Shown in pieces: positions 1 through 5,009 of a stretch of DNA of 5,009 nt (its first letter is position 1; every line of letters begins with the position of its first letter). Source of the DNA: Caldisericia bacterium (GTDB taxonomy: Bacteria > Caldisericota > Caldisericia > UBA6126); the NCBI GenBank assembly GCA_028708485.1, contig JAQVYZ010000099.1:1-5009 (forward strand), given 5' to 3'. The notes beneath the pieces were generated by a model. That model was not told where the DNA came from, ran no database searches, and saw nothing but the letters and a program-made list of their open reading frames with translations. The position numbers and the translations under genes were made by a program.

Positions 1-2653
1 TATTATCCCAGCGAAGTGATGCTTCAAAGAGTTCAGCAAAAGGCCTTACCTGGAGGTAGGTAGTTTCTTCTTTCTGGATCCATACAGGCGTCTTTGTTGT
101 GACTCGCTGACCATTGAGATCATAATAGTTTTCATTGATATAGAAAACAATTCGGTGGTTCTTAAATTCAACCACCATTGTAGTCGGTTGAATCTTTCGA
201 GAGATCGTTTTGAAGCTGTCCAAGAAGAAGTTGGTTTCAGCATAAGTCGTATTTGTTTTTTTATCGATATACACTTTTTCTGTGTTTTGCGGGTTTACTT
301 TGATGGTAAAGCTCTCTTTTTCTGGGAGATTATCATACGCCTTAGCCGGAGCAGATAACCTGACCAATGATGATTTCCTGCCGGGAATTTTGACCTGAAC
401 TTCCTTTTCCTTCACGCCATCCGGAATGGAAAAGGGGAAATTGACAGTGCCAATACGGGTAACGACATAGACAGTAAATCCCTGGTGTCCCACTTTTTCC
501 AGTTTAGCCACCCCATTGGCATCCGCATAACCAATCACAGAAATAAACGGAACAGGTTGGTATTTCCCTTCCATCGGCCAATGACTCCACAGTTCGACTC
601 TCGAGCCGTCCAATGGTTGGTTCTCTTCATCCTTCACGCTAAAATAGAGGTTAGTTAGCAATTCCTCTGGATTGTAAGGCAACTCAGAACGCCAGACATG
701 ATCATACTTACCGTTGGCTTCCCAGCACATCGGCCAGGAGAAAATTCGTTTGCCCCAGGATTTGTAGTAAATCAGGGAATCATCAAAATAAGGTTTCCAG
801 GAGCTTTTCTCTCCACCTTCACCGGAAGAGGAATCAACATGGTGCCACCCATCTGCCCAGAAGTTATTGAACTGATGATCTTCTCCCAGAGCCACGATAA
901 TAATGGTAGGGATGTTCATCGCTCTGGCTGCGGCTTCATAAATAATGGACCACTCTCCGCACCAGATTCCCAGGTCTTTGTTCAGTAAATTCTGGTAAAT
1001 ATTATACCAACCCTTTGGTTTCTCCCCGGTATGCCAGATTCCACCCACATCCTGTTTTAACCAGAAATCAACGAGATAAGCGGCTTCATATAATGTTTTG
1101 GCATCTTTCACCCGGTCCAGAAGCGTGATTCCATATTTGGTATCAGTAGGCAGGAAAGTACGGTAGAAATTCCCCTGATAGGCTGTTTTATACGCATTGG
1201 GACTCATGATATAACGGTTTAGCATGACCAGGTACTGGTAATAGATTTCACGCGGCATCTCTACAAAACCGGTATCGGTCGCGTATTCAAGAGTAGAGTA
1301 ATCCGAGTATTGCTTCATCCTGACATATTGCACCTGCTGACACATGTCAACGATGGATTTTGCATTCTCTACTAATAGGGATAACAATTCTTGACGAATA
1401 TAGATCAGTAAATCCTCCACCTGAAAATTCGTGACACAAAACGTTACTTCATCGATGTATTCTGGGGGAACTGTGTTTAAAAAGTCCAGTAACAATTTCG
1501 TTTCCGTCTGATTATATCTGGTAGCATATAAAGTATCGAAATCACGGGTAAATCCTGTTCCGCCGAAGAACATACCGAGGGGACTTTTTTCAGCTTCAGA
1601 GTGATAGGGAGAAAACTTGAAAGAACCCGGTTGATGGCTGTAATTGATGAGATAGGAAAGTGGTGCGGTAGAGGAAGCAAATCCTAGGTCCAAACAACCA
1701 TCACCCTGTACATCCAATAAAAATGGAGAGCAGTTGCCTGCGGTTTGCCAATCCTTCCACAAGGGATATGATTGGAAAATCACAGGTTGCTGGTCAATCT
1801 GGACGCGGAAAGTGTCGAGGGTGCCATCCTGGTCTCCTACCAATAACCATGCAATCTTCTCATTTTCCCAGTAGCAATACGGGGAAGCTCTTCCTGAGAC
1901 AACCACTCCTTCCCTATTCGGATGTTCTTCATCCCAGACTTCTGTCCAATGGGGGAAAAAAGAAGGGACCTCCACCCACTTACCATCTTCTTCCTGTATA
2001 AGCGAAAGAGAGCCATCCTGATGTCCCAGAATCAGCTCTTTTTTGTTCATTCGAAATAACGCCGGAATGAGTGAGTCTTTTTCCTCAATAGATTCATAAA
2101 TGGATACTGGTTCTGTACATATCATCTGATCATTTTCCCAACGATAGGTAGATCGGAAAACCTTTGTATTAGCAGTAAAAAATAGCTGATTTGCAGTCAA
2201 TTCTTCACCAATGACCGGATGCAGAAGTTCATCCAATCCTGAAAAAGTGATGGTTTGCCATAATTTGAATTTCGCTCTTTCGTGGTTTGCCTGGTACAGA
2301 AAGAGTTGTAAAGTACCCTTAACGCCAGTTACTAGTACATCTTCGTAATTATCTTTATTGACGTCACATACACATATGGAAGCCTCAGCCGGAACGTCCA
2401 TCGGCCTCGTTTGCATCGCTTCTATCTGTTTTGTCATCTCATCATGCAGCCATAAAGGAATTCGAACCATATCTATCTCATCTTCCCGAACAGATGCCCA
2501 GGAAGCTTCCATTTCCAATATTCTTGATTCTCCCGGATACAGAGTGATTTCCAAAGAATCAGACTTTTCAGCAAAAGAGGGGGACAAAAAAGTCAATAAT
2601 ACAAACAAACTCATCCAAAAACTAATCAGATGTTTCTTTCTCATTTTAACCAT
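1..2653 (-). CDS. Secreted multidomain transglutaminase-like protein with FG-GAP/VCBS-type repeats and a copper-amine-oxidase-N-like domain (partial, C-terminus beyond left edge)
   Basis: The frame is open for 884 codons and has no stop before the left edge. Start: ATG at 2653, with GGGAGGG at 2664-2658 four bases upstream. A second ATG at 2644 is too far from that site. Residues 1-28 are a signal peptide (MRKK, hydrophobic core, cleavage probably after SFA). Residues ~85-340 resemble a beta-propeller, with calcium-loop motifs DVNKDNYED (97-105) and DVQGDGCLD (314-322) and weaker repeats near 206-220 and 269-282. Residues ~345-515 are unassigned. Residues ~515-612 match a transglutaminase-like core: Cys565 in GIWCGEWS, the AARAMNIP helix, His593 in HQFNNFW and Asp607 in HHVDSS. 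Residues ~668-757 look like a carboxypeptidase-regulatory/Ig-type sandwich. Residues ~826-884 fit a copper-amine-oxidase-N-like domain (PVWIQ, YLQVRPFAELF, RWDN). Such folds include proteases, crosslinkers and amidases, so the reaction and substrate are unknown. It probably acts at the cell surface. The domain calls are by eye; the frame itself is very secure. Confidence 0.93.
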   Translation of the reverse strand, partial: MVKMRKKHLISFWMSLFVLLTFLSPSFAEKSDSLEITLYPGESRILEMEASWASVREDEIDMVRIPLWLHDEMTKQIEAMQTRPMDVPAEASICVCDVNKDNYEDVLVTGVKGTLQLFLYQANHERAKFKLWQTITFSGLDELLHPVIGEELTANQLFFTANTKVFRSTYRWENDQMICTEPVSIYESIEEKDSLIPALFRMNKKELILGHQDGSLSLIQEEDGKWVEVPSFFPHWTEVWDEEHPNREGVVVSGRASPYCYWENEKIAWLLVGDQDGTLDTFRVQIDQQPVIFQSYPLWKDWQTAGNCSPFLLDVQGDGCLDLGFASSTAPLSYLINYSHQPGSFKFSPYHSEAEKSPLGMFFGGTGFTRDFDTLYATRYNQTETKLLLDFLNTVPPEYIDEVTFCVTNFQVEDLLIYIRQELLSLLVENAKSIVDMCQQVQYVRMKQYSDYSTLEYATDTGFVEMPREIYYQYLVMLNRYIMSPNAYKTAYQGNFYRTFLPTDTKYGITLLDRVKDAKTLYEAAYLVDFWLKQDVGGIWHTGEKPKGWYNIYQNLLNKDLGIWCGEWSIIYEAAARAMNIPTIIIVALGEDHQFNNFWADGWHHVDSSSGEGGEKSSWKPYFDDSLIYYKSWGKRIFSWPMCWEANGKYDHVWRSELPYNPEELLTNLYFSVKDEENQPLDGSRVELWSHWPMEGKYQPVPFISVIGYADANGVAKLEKVGHQGFTVYVVTRIGTVNFPFSIPDGVKEKEVQVKIPGRKSSLVRLSAPAKAYDNLPEKESFTIKVNPQNTEKVYIDKKTNTTYAETNFFLDSFKTISRKIQPTTMVVEFKNHRIVFYINENYYDLNGQRVTTKTPVWIQKEETTYLQVRPFAELFEASLRWDN

Positions 2654-2657
2654 AATA

Positions 2658-2664
2658 CCCTCCC
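2658..2664 (-). promoter_or_regulatory. Ribosome binding site of the transglutaminase-like gene
   Basis: On the minus strand the sequence GGGAGGG ends four bases before ATG 2653. It is a near-consensus Shine-Dalgarno site. It favours the ATG at 2653 over the in-frame ATG at 2644, which would lie 13 to 14 bases away. Confidence 0.75.
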
Positions 2665-2685
2665 AATTAATTTCTAGTTTAATTG
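2664..2685. repeat. Short inverted repeat overlapping the minus-strand -10 (possible operator)
   Basis: CAATTAA (2664-2670) and TTAATTG (2679-2685) are perfect inverted repeats separated by eight bases. The pair lies between the minus-strand ribosome binding site and -10 element and overlaps the -10, which is where a repressor could act. The arms are very A+T-rich and only 7 bp, so a chance match in intergenic DNA is quite possible. Confidence 0.25.
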
Positions 2686-2690
2686 TAGCA
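2682..2690 (-). promoter_or_regulatory. Candidate extended -10 promoter of the transglutaminase-like gene
   Basis: Read on the minus strand, TGC-TACAAT (2690-2682) is an extended -10 element with one mismatch to TATAAT. No good -35 hexamer lies 16-18 bases upstream, as is common for extended -10 promoters. Transcription would start near 2675, giving a leader of about 20 bases that contains the ribosome binding site. The role is inferred from motif and position only. Confidence 0.45.
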
Positions 2691-2730
2691 AGAATGATCG
2701 AACATATATCTTTTATTTGCTGTTTTCCAG

Positions 2731-2736
2731 TATACT
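2731..2736 (+). promoter_or_regulatory. Candidate -10 element for the DMT permease gene
   Basis: TATACT differs from TATAAT at one position and lies 21 bases before the ATG at 2758. No convincing -35 hexamer is found at 16-18 bp spacing. The element is part of the palindrome AGTATACT (2729-2736), so it reads identically on the minus strand. This is the best plus-strand -10 in the intergenic gap, but it remains a weak call. Confidence 0.3.
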
Positions 2737-2757
2737 ATTGGTGAAACCAACTACGAA

Positions 2758-3684
2758 ATGAGGCTTATAGTGCTGAAATCAGCCAGATTTGCATATGGAT
2801 ACACCCTACTTGCCGTTGCATGCTGGTCCACTGTCGGTACCGCTTTTAAACTGACTTTATCGCATATCTCTCCATACCAATTAGTTTGCTATTCAACCTG
2901 GTTCTCAACGGCAACGCTACTGATGATATCCTGGTTCACCGGTAAATTCCCCCAATTATGGGAAACTATTAAGAATTCAAAACAACGTTGGTTCATACTG
3001 ATTCTTGGTTTCCTGAATCCGTTTCTTTACTATGCTATTCTGTTCCAGGCTTATTATATTTTACTGGCACAGGAAGCGATGGTGTTAAATTATACGTGGG
3101 GGATCGGGATCATCATTCTCTCGGGTTTGCTGTTGAAACAAAAAATCTACTTCTATCAAATGATCGCTGTCATCATCAGCTTCATTGGAATCGTGATTAT
3201 CGCCACAAAAGGTTCTTTTTTTCAGTACCGGCCAACCAATCTTTATGGCATCCTCCTAGCCATCGGCACCGCTTGGGTATGGTCCTTTTATTGGATTTTG
3301 AATGTCAGGCAAAAAAAAGACGCTGTGGTAATGCTAACCCTCCAATGGTGCGTCGGTTCCCTGTTATGTCTGTTCCTACCATGGCGAGGATCCATCAATC
3401 TACCGGGAATCCTGGGGTCGATATACACCGGTTTGTTTGAAATGAGCCTTCCATTCATCGCCTGGTTCATGGCACTTCAGGCAGCGGAAAATGCTGCCAG
3501 TGTCACTAATCTGGTTTTTCTGAGTCCTTTTACATCATTAATCTGGATACATTTGGTGGTAAAGGAGCCGATTCATCCCAGTTCCTGGATCGGACTAATC
3601 TGGATTATCGCCGGTATCTGGTTAAACCAGCCTGTAACTTTACGCTGGCAAAACTATATTCTCAATAAAGTATCTCATTCATAA
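2758..3684 (+). CDS. EamA/DMT-superfamily inner-membrane permease
   Basis: This 308-residue protein has about ten hydrophobic helices (near 13-34, 42-60, 77-98, 104-124, 132-150, 162-182, 189-207, 214-235, 246-267 and 274-291), the usual size and layout of a drug/metabolite transporter made of two EamA repeats. Repeat 1 has the typical ACWSTVGTAFK opening. Repeat 2 starts near NLYGILLAIGTAWVW (161-175) and ends in the family pattern AENAASVTNLVFLSPF, VVKEPI and a final WIGLIWIIAGIWL helix. Family members move amino acids, metabolites, nucleotide sugars or drugs, often by proton exchange. The substrate cannot be told from sequence. The coordinates give the longest frame; GTG 2770 has the better ribosome binding site and may be the true start. 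The gene is divergent from the transglutaminase-like gene, and its stop codon overlaps the hairpin by two bases. The frame contains an A8 run at 3311-3318 and is intact. Confidence 0.93.
   Translation: MRLIVLKSARFAYGYTLLAVACWSTVGTAFKLTLSHISPYQLVCYSTWFSTATLLMISWFTGKFPQLWETIKNSKQRWFILILGFLNPFLYYAILFQAYYILLAQEAMVLNYTWGIGIIILSGLLLKQKIYFYQMIAVIISFIGIVIIATKGSFFQYRPTNLYGILLAIGTAWVWSFYWILNVRQKKDAVVMLTLQWCVGSLLCLFLPWRGSINLPGILGSIYTGLFEMSLPFIAWFMALQAAENAASVTNLVFLSPFTSLIWIHLVVKEPIHPSSWIGLIWIIAGIWLNQPVTLRWQNYILNKVSHS
2759..2763 (+). promoter_or_regulatory. Shine-Dalgarno-like site supporting a GTG start at 2770
   Basis: TGAGG at 2759-2763 lies six bases before an in-frame GTG at 2770-2772, a normal spacing. 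The upstream ATG at 2758 overlaps this site and has no comparable motif at the right distance; GGTGA at 2740-2744 is 13 bases away. The permease may therefore begin at GTG 2770, four codons shorter, without loss of any membrane segment. Confidence 0.45.
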
Positions 3685-3723
3685 TATTGGGACAGGGGAC
3701 TGTCCCCTGTCCCAATATTTTTT
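3683..3723 (+). terminator. Strong hairpin with T-run after the permease gene (candidate Rho-independent terminator)
   Basis: AATATTGGGACAGGGGAC (3683-3700) is perfectly complementary to 3702-3719, with T3701 at the centre, giving up to 18 paired positions. In RNA the innermost pairs must open to form a loop. Six T bases (3718-3723) follow, partly within the outer stem. The hairpin begins at the last two bases of the permease stop codon. This is the form of an intrinsic terminator. If it works fully, the downstream hydrolase gene needs its own promoter, and none was recognised in 3684-3754, so partial read-through or mRNA protection is also possible. Confidence 0.6.
3689..3713. repeat. REP-like GGGACAGGGGAC palindrome
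   Basis: The G+C-rich core of the hairpin is a 25-bp palindrome of GGGACAGGGGAC, a central T, and its complement. Each arm also holds two similar blocks, GGGACA and GGGGAC. It differs in composition from its A+T-rich flanks. From memory, GGGACAGGGGAC-type palindromes recur between genes in several anaerobic bacteria, resembling REP elements moved by RAYT-type transposases. Only one copy is visible here, so repetitiveness is inferred. Confidence 0.45.
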
Positions 3724-3754
3724 AAGAAAAACGAGGAAAGATAAGGAGAATCAA

Positions 3755-4582
3755 ATGAAAAAAATAATCATTTCGCTAAGTCTCGTACTTGTTTTCGTTT
3801 TTTCGTTCTTGAAGACAAAACCTGCTATGGCGGAAGAATGCGTTCGATACTTAATGCCATGCTTTTCTGAAGTCATCCAAACCGACTCCATTGTCTATAA
3901 AGAAGCGAAGGATATCCACGGAAATCCCATCTCCCTCTCTCTGATTGTGGTCGAACCGAAAGGAGATAACCTGGAAAAACGACCATTGGCCATCTGGATC
4001 CATGGCGGAGGATTTATCTCCGGTAAAAAAGAGGGGATGCTGGGAAGATGTATCGCGTATGCCAAAATGGGTTATGTCGCTGTCACCATCCAATATCGAC
4101 TCAGTGCAACCGATAAATCAAGTTGGGTAGAGACGGATACGATGAAACGAGCGGTTGATGATGCGGTGGAGGATGCCAGAAGCGCTGTCGACTGGTTACG
4201 AGCACATGCCACCGAGTACCGGATCGATACGAATCAGATCTTTATTGGCGGTTCTTCTGCCGGAGCGATCACTTCCTTGCACGTCGCTTACCAGGATGAT
4301 GGTTGGAACAAAACAGGCATGAAAGGAGTGATCGATTTATGGGGTGCCCTGTTATCCGATGTCCAAATCGATTCAACGGAACCTCCGGTCATCATCATCC
4401 ATGGTACCGAGGACACTACCGTCCCCTTTAAACTGAGCTTGGCGTTAGTAAAGAAACTGAAAGAAGCGAAAGTACCTTACCTGTTCTATCCCGTCAAAGG
4501 GGTGGGGCATGGTGTTCCCGCACCTAATGGACAGGCATTCCATTACATTGAGGCTCTGTTTATTTATCAGTATTTGGAGTAA
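3755..4582 (+). CDS. Secreted alpha/beta-hydrolase (esterase/lipase-like)
   Basis: The product is 275 residues. Start: ATG 3755 with AAGGAG at 3743-3748, six bases upstream. Residues 1-26 form a signal peptide (KK, hydrophobic core, cleavage probably after AMA), so the enzyme is exported. The oxyanion motif HGGGFISG is at 83-90. The nucleophile elbow GGSSAG (165-170) gives Ser168 as catalytic serine. Asp220 in HGTEDTTVP and His252 in GVGHG complete the triad. All key residues are present, and the length is normal for the esterase/lipase (BD-FAE or hydrolase-3-like) group, which cleaves carboxylic esters such as acetylated or feruloylated sugars or short acyl esters. The substrate is not determinable; a peptidase-like role is less likely. 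Cys29 and Cys36 near the mature N-terminus could form a disulfide. The gene follows the hairpin 70 bp after the permease and lies 40 bp before the thioredoxin-like lipoprotein gene. Confidence 0.93.
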   Translation: MKKIIISLSLVLVFVFSFLKTKPAMAEECVRYLMPCFSEVIQTDSIVYKEAKDIHGNPISLSLIVVEPKGDNLEKRPLAIWIHGGGFISGKKEGMLGRCIAYAKMGYVAVTIQYRLSATDKSSWVETDTMKRAVDDAVEDARSAVDWLRAHATEYRIDTNQIFIGGSSAGAITSLHVAYQDDGWNKTGMKGVIDLWGALLSDVQIDSTEPPVIIIHGTEDTTVPFKLSLALVKKLKEAKVPYLFYPVKGVGHGVPAPNGQAFHYIEALFIYQYLE

Positions 4583-4622
4583 ATTCATTTCCTGATTCCA
4601 GGTTATGTATTATGATGGTGAT

Positions 4623-5009
4623 ATGAGTAAAACAATAAGCTACCGTTATTTTTATACTGTGCTTTTCCTATTTTTGTTGACTGCATGTTTAATACAGTGT
4701 AAACCAAGACAACCGGAGACCCTTCGCCAGTTAGATCCCGATAATCCCAAAATTGCGAAGGAAATCCGTGAGATATTAGCGAAGGACACTCCCAAAGTCA
4801 TCGTGATCGGCACTGGGTTATGCGACAATTGCAAAATTGTCGAAAATGCGGTGGAAGCTTTTCATAAAGCGCATCCTGAGATACCCGTTACCTGGATGGT
4901 ATACAATCATTACGAGGACCGGGCTACCTTTCAGTATTTCCTGGTGACCATCAGCCCCACTACATTCTTCATCGACCGGGAAAACTTCATCCAAACCAAA
5001 CTGATTGGT
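4623..5009 (+). CDS. Thioredoxin-fold lipoprotein with CxxC motif (partial, C-terminus beyond right edge)
   Basis: The frame is open for 129 codons to the right edge. Residues 1-22 are a lipoprotein signal peptide: a basic N-terminus, the hydrophobic stretch VLFLFLLTA, and lipobox LTAC with Cys22 as the lipidation site. After a short charged linker comes a thioredoxin-like fold: strand KVIVIGTG (57-64), active-site CDNC (Cys67, Cys70), a helix, strand VTWMVYN, and ISPTTFFID with Pro112 in the place of the conserved cis-proline. It probably acts as a membrane-anchored thiol-disulfide protein outside the cytoplasm. Whether it reduces, oxidises or serves cytochrome maturation is unknown. The motif lacks the tryptophan of classical WCGPC. 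An in-frame ATG at 4605 would add MYYDGD, but acidic residues are unusual in a signal N-region, so 4623 is preferred; neither start has a strong ribosome binding site. It is probably co-transcribed with the hydrolase gene. Confidence 0.82.
   Translation, partial: MSKTISYRYFYTVLFLFLLTACLIQCKPRQPETLRQLDPDNPKIAKEIREILAKDTPKVIVIGTGLCDNCKIVENAVEAFHKAHPEIPVTWMVYNHYEDRATFQYFLVTISPTTFFIDRENFIQTKLIG

Noticed and set aside
46..1680. Short minus-strand frames at 46-243 and 1477-1680
   Set aside because: They are out-of-frame readings inside the transglutaminase-like gene with low-complexity, non-protein-like composition.
155..2744. Several plus-strand frames (155-358, 698-988, 1723-2001, 2358-2744)
   Set aside because: They lie antisense to the continuous 884-codon minus-strand frame, show no recognisable domains, and lack good ribosome binding sites. 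The last one crosses the promoter region.
3311..3318. A8 run in the permease gene as a programmed slippage site
   Set aside because: The run simply encodes Gln-Lys-Lys in a continuous frame. No useful alternative product or stimulatory structure follows it.
2988..3470. A 150-codon plus-strand frame (2988-3440) and a minus-strand frame (3288-3470) inside the permease gene
   Set aside because: The permease frame has clear family structure. These alternatives show no family motifs, no membrane pattern and no ribosome binding site.
3684..3754. A promoter for the hydrolase gene between the hairpin and its ribosome binding site
   Set aside because: TTGGGA and CAATAT-like hexamers exist, but their spacing (about 20 bp) and their location inside the hairpin make them unconvincing.
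3851..4130. Minus-strand 3851-4093 and plus-strand 3945-4130 frames within the hydrolase gene
   Set aside because: The hydrolase frame carries a complete catalytic triad, and these overlapping frames have no recognisable features.
4652..4834. Minus-strand frame opposite the lipoprotein gene
   Set aside because: It is antisense to a frame with a clear lipobox, CxxC and cis-proline signature, and it has no family features itself.

Overview
This 5.0 kb bacterial window has moderate G+C and carries four protein genes around one divergent promoter region. No RNA gene, CRISPR array, insertion sequence or phage gene was seen. Clear Shine-Dalgarno sites (GGGAGGG, AAGGAG), Sec signal peptides, a lipobox lipoprotein and a C-terminal copper-amine-oxidase-N-like domain (common in Bacillota) suggest a Bacillota-like or related anaerobic/environmental lineage. 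That placement is an inference with low confidence, because no marker gene is present.

Layout. Positions 2653 to 1 on the minus strand form one uninterrupted reading frame that runs off the left edge. It is the first 884 codons of a large secreted protein. In order it has a signal peptide, a repeat region with FG-GAP/VCBS-type calcium loops, an unassigned helical linker, a transglutaminase-like cysteine domain with an intact Cys/His/Asp triad, a beta-sandwich domain, and the start of a copper-amine-oxidase-N-like domain. About 100 bp of divergent regulatory DNA follows (2654-2757). On the plus strand come a ten-helix EamA/DMT permease (2758-3684), a perfect 18-bp-arm hairpin with a T-run (3683-3723), a secreted alpha/beta hydrolase (3755-4582), and a thioredoxin-fold lipoprotein (4623 to the right edge, incomplete).

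How they may fit together. Three of the four products are predicted to act outside the cytoplasm: a transglutaminase-fold protein, an esterase-like hydrolase and a CxxC redox lipoprotein. The fourth is an inner-membrane small-molecule permease. The three plus-strand genes are co-directional and closely spaced, but the hairpin between the first two may uncouple them. No shared pathway can be proved from the sequence. The least ordinary items are the multi-domain transglutaminase protein and the REP-like palindrome.
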